Shown: piece by piece, positions 44,007 to 52,728 of the stretch
How positions within the stretch are numbered: position 1 is the stretch's first letter
Layout of the letters: every line of letters begins with the position of its first letter
Assembly (NCBI GenBank): GCA_028821195.1
Contig: JAPPHB010000075.1
Span: 18,886 to 82,885, forward strand
Source: Gammaproteobacteria bacterium
GTDB lineage: Bacteria; Gemmatimonadota; Gemmatimonadetes; Longimicrobiales; Gaopeijiaceae
DNA: 64,000 bases
Direction of reading: 5' to 3'
Made by a program: the position numbers and the translations under genes
The notes under the pieces: model-generated
The model's input: the letters and a program-made list of their open reading frames with translations, nothing else
The model's database searches: none
What the model was told of the DNA's origin: nothing

Positions 44007-47000
44007 ATGAGTCCGTCCGAGCAGCGCGGCTTCCTCGACCTCTTTGTCGGCGCCTCCCTCAAGAATCCCTTCCTCGCGCTGATTTTCGCGATGGGCCTCT
44101 TCGTCGGGGGCAGCTGGATCGCGGCCACGTTTCCGGTCGATGTCTTTCCCGACCTGACGGCTCCAACCGTCACGGTGGTGACGGATGCCCAGGGGCTGGC
44201 CCCGGAAGACGTCGAGATCTCGATCACCTTCCCGATCGAAACCGCCCTGAACGGTGCGCTGGGGGTGCGGCGGGTGCGGTCGCGGTCGGCCCACGGCATC
44301 AGCATCGTCTGGGCCGATTTCGAGTGGGGCACGGACATCTTCCTCGCCCGGCAGATCGTGAGCGCGAGGCTGCAGGCCCAGGCGCTCGACCTTCCGGAAG
44401 GCGTCAATCCCCCGGTGCTCGCGCCCATAAGCTCGATCATGGGCGAGATCATGCTCGTCGGCCTGAGCGGGCCTGCATCGCAGCTCATGGAGGTGCGCAC
44501 CCTGGCGGACTGGGTGGTGCGCCGCCGACTGCTTGCGGTGCCTGGCGTTTCCCAGGTCATCACTCAGGGCGGCGACGTGAGAGAGTACCAGGTTCTGGTC
44601 GACCCGCAGCGGTTGCTGGCCTACCAGGTGGGCCTCGAGGACGTGCTGGCCGCCACCTCCGGATCCAGCGAGAACGTGTCCGGGGGAATCTACTGGTCGA
44701 GCGGCCGCGAGGTGCTGATTCGCGGGATCGTGCGCCCCGCCGACGTCGACGACATCGCCGCCACCGTGGTGGCGACCAGAGGCGGAATCCCGGTTCTCAT
44801 CGAAGATGTCGCCGAAGTACGGATCGGGCCCAGGATCACGTACGGGACCGGGTCGGTGAACGCGGAACCCGCGGTCATCCTGTCGATCCAGAAGCAGGCG
44901 GGCGCCAACACCCTGGAACTCACGAGCAGGATCGACGCCGAGCTGGATCAGATCCAGGCCGATCTTCCGGAGGGAATCGCCCTGGACCGACAGATATTCC
45001 GGCAGGCGGACTTCATTTCGCTCGCGGTGGACAACGTGATCCTCGCGCTGCGGGACGGCGCCCTGTTCGTGATCGCCATCCTGGTGTTCTTCCTGTGGAA
45101 CGTCCGCACCACGCTCATCTCCGTGGTCGCCATCCCCCTTTCGCTGGCTGTGGCGATCATCGTGATGCGTGCGCTCGGCGGCACCGTGAACACCATGACG
45201 CTGGGTGGGATGGCCATCGCGATCGGGGCCCTCGTCGACGACGCGATCATCTTTGTGGAGAACGTGCACCGGCGCCTGCGCGACAACCGCCGGCGTCCGC
45301 ACGGCCAGCGCAGTCCTCCCCTGTCCATCATTCGCAGCGCCGCCAGCGAGATCCGGGATCCCATCCTGAATGCGACGCTCATCATCACCATCGTCTTCGT
45401 GCCGCTGTTCTTCCTCACCGGCGTGGAAGGCCGAATGCTCAGGCCGCTCGGCGAAGCATACATCATCAGCATTCTGTCGTCGCTGTTCATCGCGGTGACC
45501 GTGACCCCGGCGCTCTGTTACCTGCTGCTGCCGACCGACCGCTCGATCAGGCGGAGACACGAGCCCTGGCTGGTCCGGGGACTCGAATTCCTCTACCGGG
45601 GGGTCCTGGACTGGGCACTGCGGCGCTCGGGAAGGGTCCTCATCGGCTCGGCGATTCTGCTGGCCGGAACCCTGGCGGTCGTTCCCACCCTGGGCCGGGA
45701 GTTTCTGCCGGAGTTCCAGGAGGGCTCGCTCACGATCGCGATCATCAGCGTGCCGGGGACGTCGCTGCAGGAATCCGACGAGATCGGCCGGCGCGTGGAG
45801 CGGCGGCTGCTCGAGGTGCCCGGCGTGGTTTCCACTGCAAGGCGGACGGGCCGCGCCGAACTCGACGAGGAAGCACAGGGCGTCAACACCTCGCACGTCG
45901 AAGCCCAGTTGGACCTCGAGGAGCGTGAACTCGCCGAAGTGCTGGCCGAGGTGCGCGAAAGTCTCGCCGGCATACCGGGCACGAGCATCACCGTGGGACA
46001 ACCCATCGGCCATCGCATCGATCACATGCTTTCCGGCACGCGCGCCGCGATCGCAATCAGCGTTTTCGGACCCGACCTCCGTGAATTGCGCGACATCGCC
46101 GGCCTGATCGAGACCATCGCCCATGAGGTCGAGGGTCTCGTGGACATCTCCATGGAACAGCAGGCGGAGGTGCCGCAGCTGCAGGTCCGCGCGAACCGCC
46201 GCACCATGGCCCGCTACGGGGTCACCCCGGGGACTCTGGCGGACGCCGTCAATATCGCGATGCAGGGTCAGGCGGTATCCATCGTGCGCGAGGGAGAGCG
46301 AACCTTCGACCTGCTGGTTCGCTACGCCGACGAGTACCGGACCGATCCGGAGGCCATCGGCAGCGCCCTCATGGCCACCCCCGCAGGGCCGATCGTCCCT
46401 CTGTCGCAGCTCGGCGCCATCGTACAGGCGCACGGCCCGAACATGATCACCCGGGAGAACGTGCAGCGGAAAATCGTGGTCAGCGCAAACGTCGCGGAAC
46501 GCGATGTCATCGGGGCCGTGACCGAACTCCAGGAGCATATCGCCGCCGACCTGGACCTCGAGCCCGAGTACTACCTCCAATACGGAGGCCAGTTCGAGAG
46601 CGGCCAGTCCGCCACCCGCCGCATTACGGTCCTGTCGCTGTTCTCCGTCGGCGCGATCTTTCTCATCATGTTTCGCGCCTTCGGAAGCTTCAGGACTGCA
46701 ATGTTCCTGATGGTGAATCTGCCGCTGGCCCTGACGGGGGGCGTGATCGCCGTATTGCTGATCGGTGGAACGGTGAACGTCGCCACGCTGGTCGGCTTCA
46801 TCACGCTCTTCGGAATCGCGGTGCGCAACGGGATGCTCCTTGTGAGCCGGTACCAGGATCTGTGCGCGAGCGGGGTTCCACTCGCCGACAGCATCCGGCG
46901 GGGCTCGGTGGAGCGTCTCAGTCCCATTCTGATGACGGCTCTGACGGCGGGGCTCGCCCTTATCCCGCTGGCGCTGGGGATCGGAGAGCCGGGCAAGGAA

Positions 47001-47153
47001 ATCCAGGCGCCGCTGGCCGTGGTCGTACTCGGCGGCCTGACCACCTCCACCGTCCTGAACATGATCGTGGTTCCCGCTCTGTTCATGCGCTACGGCAGGA
47101 TCTCCGTGGATACTTCCCCGGGTACATCCCCCGAGGCCGCACATGCCGCATGA
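44007..47153 (+). CDS. Heavy-metal-type RND efflux pump (CzcA/CusA-like)
   Basis: A 1048-residue inner-membrane proton-driven pump, the usual length for the family. TM1 is followed by FPVDVFPDLTAPTVTVVTDA, and the two large periplasmic loops and twelve helices are in the expected order. The TM4 signature reads AIAIGALVDDAIIFVENVHRRL. It keeps the proton-relay Asp and the ENxxRR part but lacks the DFG of CzcA (HME1), being nearer to CusA, with an additional Asp after the relay Asp. Substrate prediction by signature is therefore unsafe. The upstream duct and adaptor genes complete the tripartite system, and the CDF exporter beside it argues for divalent metals such as Zn, Cd or Co. Confidence 0.93.
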   Translation: MSPSEQRGFLDLFVGASLKNPFLALIFAMGLFVGGSWIAATFPVDVFPDLTAPTVTVVTDAQGLAPEDVEISITFPIETALNGALGVRRVRSRSAHGISIVWADFEWGTDIFLARQIVSARLQAQALDLPEGVNPPVLAPISSIMGEIMLVGLSGPASQLMEVRTLADWVVRRRLLAVPGVSQVITQGGDVREYQVLVDPQRLLAYQVGLEDVLAATSGSSENVSGGIYWSSGREVLIRGIVRPADVDDIAATVVATRGGIPVLIEDVAEVRIGPRITYGTGSVNAEPAVILSIQKQAGANTLELTSRIDAELDQIQADLPEGIALDRQIFRQADFISLAVDNVILALRDGALFVIAILVFFLWNVRTTLISVVAIPLSLAVAIIVMRALGGTVNTMTLGGMAIAIGALVDDAIIFVENVHRRLRDNRRRPHGQRSPPLSIIRSAASEIRDPILNATLIITIVFVPLFFLTGVEGRMLRPLGEAYIISILSSLFIAVTVTPALCYLLLPTDRSIRRRHEPWLVRGLEFLYRGVLDWALRRSGRVLIGSAILLAGTLAVVPTLGREFLPEFQEGSLTIAIISVPGTSLQESDEIGRRVERRLLEVPGVVSTARRTGRAELDEEAQGVNTSHVEAQLDLEERELAEVLAEVRESLAGIPGTSITVGQPIGHRIDHMLSGTRAAIAISVFGPDLRELRDIAGLIETIAHEVEGLVDISMEQQAEVPQLQVRANRRTMARYGVTPGTLADAVNIAMQGQAVSIVREGERTFDLLVRYADEYRTDPEAIGSALMATPAGPIVPLSQLGAIVQAHGPNMITRENVQRKIVVSANVAERDVIGAVTELQEHIAADLDLEPEYYLQYGGQFESGQSATRRITVLSLFSVGAIFLIMFRAFGSFRTAMFLMVNLPLALTGGVIAVLLIGGTVNVATLVGFITLFGIAVRNGMLLVSRYQDLCASGVPLADSIRRGSVERLSPILMTALTAGLALIPLALGIGEPGKEIQAPLAVVVLGGLTTSTVLNMIVVPALFMRYGRISVDTSPGTSPEAAHAA

Positions 47154-47272
47154 GACGGAAGGTGTTCGGGCCTTGCGCGACCATCTCCGCAGACTTGCGG
47201 ACCCTTTGACACCGATTTTTCGACCCAGACAGGTCGCCCCTTGATTGGCGGCCCAGCCATACGGCCAGTTCC

Positions 47273-47626
47273 TTGAAGCACATCTCTCCTCATTCGCGGG
47301 ATCCCCGCCGGTTCGGCGTCCTGGCCCTCGCGCTGCTTCAGTGCGCCGTTTTCGCCGCCCTGCCCGCGGCCGATGCGGTGCTGGAAGCCCGAGGGTCAAG
47401 CACCGTCGTGCACGTCGAGGGGGAGGGCAGCGAGCACTGCGACACGGGACACAGCCATCTGCTGTGTCAGTTGACGCGCACGCTCTCTTCAGGCATTGGA
47501 ACCGCGATTCCGATCGACTTCAGGCTGGTATCCGAAGCCAGCCTCGGCACCCCGACCACGACTGCCTGGGCCAACCGCCCGATTCCACCGGGCGGGAGCG
47601 GTCCGAGGGCCCCCCCGCGAGTCTGA
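47273..47626 (+). CDS. Small exported Cys/His protein of the metal island
   Basis: A 117-residue protein starting with TTG, so the start is provisional. The N-terminus has a Sec-like signal (FGVLALALLQCAVFAALPAADA). The mature region contains HVEGEGSEHCDTGHSHLLCQL: Cys56, His60, His62 and Cys65 make a compact C-x3-H-x-H-x2-C potential metal site, next to two further histidines. The C-terminal ~40 residues are Pro/Gly/Arg-rich. I recognise no family. It lies 119 bp after the RND pump and before the TonB receptor, on the same strand, so a periplasmic metal chaperone or sensor role is a fair guess only. Confidence 0.6.
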   Translation: MKHISPHSRDPRRFGVLALALLQCAVFAALPAADAVLEARGSSTVVHVEGEGSEHCDTGHSHLLCQLTRTLSSGIGTAIPIDFRLVSEASLGTPTTTAWANRPIPPGGSGPRAPPRV

Positions 47627-47791
47627 CCGCTTCCGGGCGGCTGGCCCTCCCGGAAGTCTCCACCCGGCTCGTTACGCGGGAGTGGGTGCATCCCGCGATT
47701 CACGCTACCCGCTTAAGCGTTTTCGGCGATATCCGCCACGGCCCGTTGCACGATGAGCAGGCACGTCGGTGGGGCTCAAGAAAGGCTGCGC

Positions 47792-50044
47792 ATGTCGATG
47801 AGGAGTCTGGCCGGTTCGATTCCGGCAGTGCTGGCAATGGCTTTCGGGCCCGTGAGTTCGTCCGCTCAGGTCGAGCACGAGGGCGAGATCGAGGGCGTCG
47901 TGCGCGATGCGGACTCGAGCGAGCCTCTCGCCGGCGCCCTGGTTTCCGTCGACGGCACGGCGCGCATGGCCATCACCCATGGTGACGGAACTTTCCACGT
48001 GCCCGTGCCCGGGCTGGGCATCTTCACGGTGCGCGTCGAACGCCTGGGCTATCGAACGGTTTCGCTCGAAGTGGATGCCTCCAGGGCGGAAGTGCTGCAG
48101 GTGGCGTTGGAAGCCAATCCCATCGCCCTGCCGGCCGTGGTGGCGACCGGGTCGCTCGTGGCGCGAGCGGCCAACGAGACGTTGCGCCCGACCACCGTAT
48201 TCGCGGGAGAGGATCTGCAGCGCCGGCTTGCCGGAAGCCTGGCGGAAACCCTGGCGTCCGAGCCCGGACTGGCGGTGACCAGCATGGGACCGGGTTCCGC
48301 GCAGCCGGTGATCCGGGGTCTCAGCGGAGACCGCATCCTGATGCTCGAGGACGGCGAACGGGTCGGCGACCAGTTTGCGAGCGGGCCCGACCACGCCACC
48401 GCGCTCGATCCATCGTCCGCGCGCCGAATCGAGGTAATCCGCGGACCGGGCGCGATTCTTTACGGAAGCAATGCTCTCGGCGGCGTCATCAACGTCGTGC
48501 GCGATGACGTGCCCTCGTCCGTGCCGCACCACTTTACGGGCGCGTTCACACTGCAGGGCCAAAGCGCCAGCAACGCGGCGGGCGGGAGTCTGAACGCCAC
48601 CTATGGCCTGACCGACCACATCCCCGTACGGCTGGAAGTCACGCGTCGCACCGGCGGCGACCTGAAGACTCCGGTCGGAACGCTGAAGAACACGAGCACG
48701 GACCTGCTGGAGCTCTCCGGCGGGACATCCTGGGTGGATGACTGGGGCCATGTCGGCGCCACCTTCCGTTACTACGACAATGACTATGGCATTCCCGGAG
48801 GGTTCGTCGGAGGTCACGAAGCCGGGGTTCGCGTCGAGATGGAGCGCACCGCAACCCGGCTCCGCAGTCTCTTTCGGCCCGAGCGCGCCTTCGAGACCAT
48901 CGAGATCGACGCGGGACACACCTGGTATGAGCACAGGGAGATCGAACCCCCCAACATTCTGGGAACGCTCTTCGATCGCCAGACGATAAGCGGCGAGATC
49001 CTGGCCCGCCACGCGAGTTGGGGTCCGTTTTCCTCGGGAGGGGTGGGGTCGCGGGCATCCTGGGAGAGCTTCGGTTTCGGGGGCGGACTCTACACCCCCA
49101 ATTCCACGCATACCTCCTTTGCCGTATTCGGGCTGGAAGAGGTCGATCTGGAGCCGGTGCGCCTGGAAGCCGGCCTGCGCTACGACTGGGCGCGCGCGCG
49201 ACCTCACCGGGAGGATACCTCATCCGACATCGGCCACATCCGCACCAGATCCTTCGCCGCGGCATCGGGATCGGTGGGCGCTCTGGCACGGGTGACGAGC
49301 AGCCTCACGGTGGGCGCCTCTCTCGCCCGGGCCTTCCGCACCCCCAGCATCAACGAACTCTACTCCGAGGGTCCCCATCTGGCCGCATATGCCTTCGAAG
49401 TCGGCAACCCGTCGCTCGATACCGAGCTCGGAACCGGCATCGACCTCTTCGCTCGCGTCACCGGAAACCGGCTCAACGCGGAGATGACGTTGTTCCGCAA
49501 CGCCATCTCGGGATACGTCTTCCCTCTCGAAACCGGAGAGCTGAGCCGGGTGCGGCTGCCCATCTTCCAGTTCCATGGGGAAGACGCCGTCCTGGCCGGC
49601 TTCGAGAGCGCGATCGAATGGGCGGTGGTCGGCGATCTGACCGTGGAGGCGGTGGCATCCTACGTGCGCGGCAGGATAGCAGCCACGGAGGAGCATCAGC
49701 ATGACGTTCGCGAGCGGAGTACGCTCGGAGCGCTTCCGCTGATTCCGCCACTGCAGGGGCGGTTCGCCGTCGGCTACGCGCCGCGCGACTGGTTTGTCGA
49801 GGCCGAGACCCGGGTTGCGGCCCGCCAGGACCGGACCGGTCCCTTCGAGAGCGCAACCGACGGATACGCTGTTTTCGATCTCTCCGCGGGAATCCGCATC
49901 ACGGTCGGAGGGCGGCTGAACGTGATCACCGTGCGGGGGGAAAACCTTGGCAATACCGAGTACAGAAACCACCTGTCCCGCGTGAAGGAGATCATGCCCG
50001 AAGCGGGAAGATCCATCAGCGTGGCCTATCGCGTCGTCTTCTAG
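47792..50044 (+). CDS. TonB-dependent outer-membrane receptor with N-terminal carboxypeptidase-regulatory-like domain
   Basis: A ~750-residue outer-membrane receptor. ATG 47792 (AAAGG upstream) gives a signal ending SSSAQ; ATG 47753 and 47798 also fit. Residues ~30-110 are a CarboxypepD_reg-like module (GVVRDADSSEPLAGALVSVDG). The plug follows: LAETLASEPGLAVTSMGPGSAQPVIRGL, DGERVGDQ and RIEVIRGPGAILYGSNALGGVINV. The barrel ends in RSISVAYRVVF with terminal Phe. A His-containing loop (EEHQHDV) lies late in the barrel. Placed after a metal-efflux operon and before a His/acid-rich lipoprotein, it may import a metal or metallophore, which would make the locus a two-way metal-homeostasis unit. Confidence 0.9.
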   Translation: MSMRSLAGSIPAVLAMAFGPVSSSAQVEHEGEIEGVVRDADSSEPLAGALVSVDGTARMAITHGDGTFHVPVPGLGIFTVRVERLGYRTVSLEVDASRAEVLQVALEANPIALPAVVATGSLVARAANETLRPTTVFAGEDLQRRLAGSLAETLASEPGLAVTSMGPGSAQPVIRGLSGDRILMLEDGERVGDQFASGPDHATALDPSSARRIEVIRGPGAILYGSNALGGVINVVRDDVPSSVPHHFTGAFTLQGQSASNAAGGSLNATYGLTDHIPVRLEVTRRTGGDLKTPVGTLKNTSTDLLELSGGTSWVDDWGHVGATFRYYDNDYGIPGGFVGGHEAGVRVEMERTATRLRSLFRPERAFETIEIDAGHTWYEHREIEPPNILGTLFDRQTISGEILARHASWGPFSSGGVGSRASWESFGFGGGLYTPNSTHTSFAVFGLEEVDLEPVRLEAGLRYDWARARPHREDTSSDIGHIRTRSFAAASGSVGALARVTSSLTVGASLARAFRTPSINELYSEGPHLAAYAFEVGNPSLDTELGTGIDLFARVTGNRLNAEMTLFRNAISGYVFPLETGELSRVRLPIFQFHGEDAVLAGFESAIEWAVVGDLTVEAVASYVRGRIAATEEHQHDVRERSTLGALPLIPPLQGRFAVGYAPRDWFVEAETRVAARQDRTGPFESATDGYAVFDLSAGIRITVGGRLNVITVRGENLGNTEYRNHLSRVKEIMPEAGRSISVAYRVVF

Positions 50045-50119
50045 ACGGATCACCCGGATCGCCATGGAGACGCTGCGCGCCATCATCTACACACATTTGA
50101 TTCCATGAGGAAAAGTACA

Positions 50120-50584
50120 ATGGCACATACGAGACACAGCCTGTCGTTCGCCCTGCTGACCGCGGGAATCCTCGCTCTCTCGGCATGCGAGAGCGCAACC
50201 GAACCGGAGGAGGAACATGGTGAGGAGGTCGAGGGCGTCATCCTGGTGATGAGTGGTCGCACCATCGCGTCGTACGACGGCGAAGAGGGCGCCTGGAGCG
50301 GAGAACTGGAAGGCCAGGTCGGGGAGGAATCGGCTCACATCAACGTGAACTTCGTGGACCACGAAGGAAACGAGGTCGAGCTGGATGAGGACTTCCATCT
50401 GCAGGTCGAAGTGGCTGACGAGTCCATTGCCGAGTTCGAACAGGACACACCGGGCGAGTTCGGCGGACATCTGCACGGTGAAGCGGCAGGCGAGACGACG
50501 GTCGTCTTCAGCCTCATGCACGGCCCCGTGGGCGCGGGGCATGCCGACTTCGTGACCGAGCCGCTTGACGTGCACGTGCGCTGA
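50120..50584 (+). CDS. His/acid-rich hypothetical lipoprotein of the metal island
   Basis: A 154-residue lipoprotein from ATG 50120, which has GAGGAAAA 8 bases upstream; ATG 50105 is less well supported. The leader ends ILALSAC. The mature part is very acidic (EPEEEHGEEVEG, EEGAWSGELEGQVGEE) with scattered histidines (AHINVNFVDHEGNE, FGGHLHGEAAGE, SLMHGPVGAGHADF) and a single Ig-like repeat pattern. I know no named family, but its composition and place after the TonB receptor fit metal binding at the outer membrane. A strong hairpin at 50615 ends the operon just downstream. Confidence 0.7.
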   Translation: MAHTRHSLSFALLTAGILALSACESATEPEEEHGEEVEGVILVMSGRTIASYDGEEGAWSGELEGQVGEESAHINVNFVDHEGNEVELDEDFHLQVEVADESIAEFEQDTPGEFGGHLHGEAAGETTVVFSLMHGPVGAGHADFVTEPLDVHVR

Positions 50585-50614
50585 CCCGGCGCGGGCAGCT
50601 GCGCCACGCGGGCA

Positions 50615-50645
50615 CCCCTCTCCGGAGCCGGCTTCCGGGGAGGGG
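50615..50645 (+). terminator. Strong hairpin after the metal island
   Basis: CCCCTCTCCGGA / TCCGGGGAGGGG with a 7-nt loop forms a 12-bp stem with one G-T wobble, 31 bp after the lipoprotein stop and followed by GTTGCTTTC. Position and strength fit a rho-independent-like terminator for the metal operon. Confidence 0.6.
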
Positions 50646-50791
50646 GTTGCTTTCGCCCACCACCAGCCCCAACTGACCGGGAGATCGGTTTCGGGACGAC
50701 GGAGTGCGCGCGCGGATTTCGGGCGATGATGGCGATCGGTGCCTAAGTTGGTCGGGTGTCTCCTGCCAGCCACTCACAACCGGAACGACAG

Positions 50792-52690
50792 ATGCGCGCA
50801 TCCAGCTTCGACCGCTCCCCCGGGCACCCGGACCCCCTCTTCCCGCATCACCGGGCCGGCCTGTTTCCCTCGTTCCTCGCGGGCGTGCTGCTGCTCGGCG
50901 CGGCGGCCTGCGGCGAGGGCGCGTCCACGGGCGCAGTCAGCCCCGACCGCATCCTGCACAACGGCCAGGTCGTCACCGTCGACGACGACTTCTCGATTGC
51001 GGAGGCCATCGCGTGGCGCCAGGGCCCGAACGGCTCGGAGATCATGCAGGTCGGCGACGACGACGAGGTTCTCGCCCTCGCCGGGCCGGACACGCGCGCG
51101 ACCGACCTGGAGGGCCGTGTCGTCCTGCCCGGCCTGATCGACTCGCATCTCCATTTCTCCCAGTTGGGGATCGAGGCGGAGTTCGAGAACGACCTGCGCT
51201 ACGCGATGAGCACCGACGAGATCGTGCAACTGGTCGCCGACCTCATGGGGCGGCTCGACCCCGAGCCCGGCGAGTGGGTCACGAGCCGCGGCTGGGACGA
51301 GCACAAGTACGAGCGGCCCTTCACCCGCTGGCAGATCGACGAGCATACGCCGGACAACCCGGTCCGCCTCGGCCGGGTGTATCGCGGTGTCGCGGTCAAC
51401 ACCGCCGCCTTCCGCTTGATGGGCATCGACGACTCCGACTCCTCCACCTGGCCCGACTGGTGGCTCCAGGACCTGGACTGGTTCAACTACGAGGACAAGG
51501 TGTTCCGCGAGATGCGCACGCTGACGGTGGACGGGCAGACGCGCGAGGTGGAGGTCCCCACCGGGATGTTCCTCGGCAACGCGGTGCGGCTGGTCACGGT
51601 GAACCCGTCCCAGCGCGACTACGACGCCCGGATACGCGCCATCGACTACGGCAGCCGCGAGATGACCCGCCTGGGCGTGACCGCCATCGTGGACCCCGGC
51701 GGCGGCGGACGGGTGATGCGCGCCTATCAGGAAGCCCGCGACCGCGGCATGCTCCACTTCCGCATCCTGCAGGTGTACGAAGGCATGTTCAACACCCAGT
51801 CACCCGAGGAAATCGACGCCCATTTCGCCTCCCTCCCCTTCAACAACCTCGGCGACCGCTTCCTGCGTTGGCGGGGCACCAAGTGGCAGATCGACGGCGG
51901 AGCGGGGACCCGCAGTTCGTGGGTCTCGCAGCCCTTCGTGAACTGGGAGACCATCGAAGGCGAGCCCAACTACGGGTACCACTGGGTGGAGGACGACGTG
52001 CGCGAGGCCCAGTTGCGCCCGACCGTCGACCGCGGCTGGGAGCCCCACATCCACTCGACCGGCGACCTGGGCATGAAGCAGACGGTAGACGTCTTCGCGA
52101 AGCTCATGGACTCCATCCGGGCGGAGGACCCCGACGCCGACCTGCGCTGGAGCGTCATCCACGCCTACCTGCCCATGGAGGCGGAGACCAACATGCTCGA
52201 CAAGATGGCCGAATACGGCATCATCGCGGCCGTCAACCCGTCGTTCATCTACCACCAGGGCCGCTCGTTCTCCACCAACCTGAGCCCCGGGCGCATGGCC
52301 CGCCTCAAGCCGCTGCGGAGCTACCTCGACGCCGGTGTGCGCATCGCGGTGGGCTCCGACTACGGCACCTCCCCGTACAGCCCCTGGATCGGGCTCTACG
52401 CCATGCTCACGCGCACCGATCTCTGGGGAGGCGAGCACGGACCGCTGCAGACCATCACGCTCGAGGAGGCGCTGCGCGCGATGACCATCGACAACGCCTA
52501 CCTGACCTACTCGGACGACTGGACGGGCAGCCTGGAGCCCGGCAAGGTGGCCGACCTGGTGGTGCTCGACCTCGAGGACGTGTGGGAACTGGAGCGCGAG
52601 CCGGACGGGATCCTCGAGATGGGCGACCGCGTCCTGCTTACGCTGGTGGATGGCAACCCGGCCTTCCAGAGGGCGGGGTTCGAGTTCTGA
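50792..52690 (+). CDS. YtcJ-type amidohydrolase, lipoprotein
   Basis: A 632-residue amidohydrolase from ATG 50792; GTG 50756 would lengthen the n-region. The leader ends LLLGAAAC, a lipobox. VLPGLIDSHLHFSQLG carries the HxH metal pair, WQIDGGAG and HIHSTGDLGMKQTVD supply the middle ligands, WSVIHAY the next histidine, and VGSDYGTSPYSPW the final Asp. TLEEALRAMTIDNAYLTYSDD and GSLEPGKVADLVVLD complete the YtcJ C-terminal pattern. YtcJ-like enzymes hydrolyse C-N bonds of cyclic or N-substituted compounds and are often exported. It begins 207 bp after the metal-island lipoprotein, past a terminator, so it is its own unit, and it is convergent with a creatininase-family gene. Confidence 0.9.
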   Translation: MRASSFDRSPGHPDPLFPHHRAGLFPSFLAGVLLLGAAACGEGASTGAVSPDRILHNGQVVTVDDDFSIAEAIAWRQGPNGSEIMQVGDDDEVLALAGPDTRATDLEGRVVLPGLIDSHLHFSQLGIEAEFENDLRYAMSTDEIVQLVADLMGRLDPEPGEWVTSRGWDEHKYERPFTRWQIDEHTPDNPVRLGRVYRGVAVNTAAFRLMGIDDSDSSTWPDWWLQDLDWFNYEDKVFREMRTLTVDGQTREVEVPTGMFLGNAVRLVTVNPSQRDYDARIRAIDYGSREMTRLGVTAIVDPGGGGRVMRAYQEARDRGMLHFRILQVYEGMFNTQSPEEIDAHFASLPFNNLGDRFLRWRGTKWQIDGGAGTRSSWVSQPFVNWETIEGEPNYGYHWVEDDVREAQLRPTVDRGWEPHIHSTGDLGMKQTVDVFAKLMDSIRAEDPDADLRWSVIHAYLPMEAETNMLDKMAEYGIIAAVNPSFIYHQGRSFSTNLSPGRMARLKPLRSYLDAGVRIAVGSDYGTSPYSPWIGLYAMLTRTDLWGGEHGPLQTITLEEALRAMTIDNAYLTYSDDWTGSLEPGKVADLVVLDLEDVWELEREPDGILEMGDRVLLTLVDGNPAFQRAGFEF

Positions 52691-52705
52691 CGTGCTCCAG
52701 CTATA

Positions 52706-52728
52706 GACTTAGTCCGATAAACTAAGCT
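52706..52728. repeat. Palindromic element copy B between convergent genes
   Basis: GACTTAGT / ACTAAGC with a 7-nt loop, in reverse orientation to copy A near 20.4 kb. Read on the minus strand, CTTAGTT-4 nt-GGACTAAGTCTAT matches copy A at 20 of 24 positions, including bases outside the stem. It overlaps the stop of the minus-strand creatininase gene. Confidence 0.6.

Noticed and set aside
47207..47250. TTGACA box before the small Cys/His protein gene
   Set aside because: The -35-like hexamer is good, but no acceptable -10 box lies at the right spacing.
43776..47399. Very long open frame on the minus strand through the RND pump and adaptor
   Set aside because: It mirrors the RND gene, and its translation is His/Arg/Gly/Asp-rich with no domain or start signal. 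High GC leaves antisense frames open. The plus-strand protein has full family motifs.
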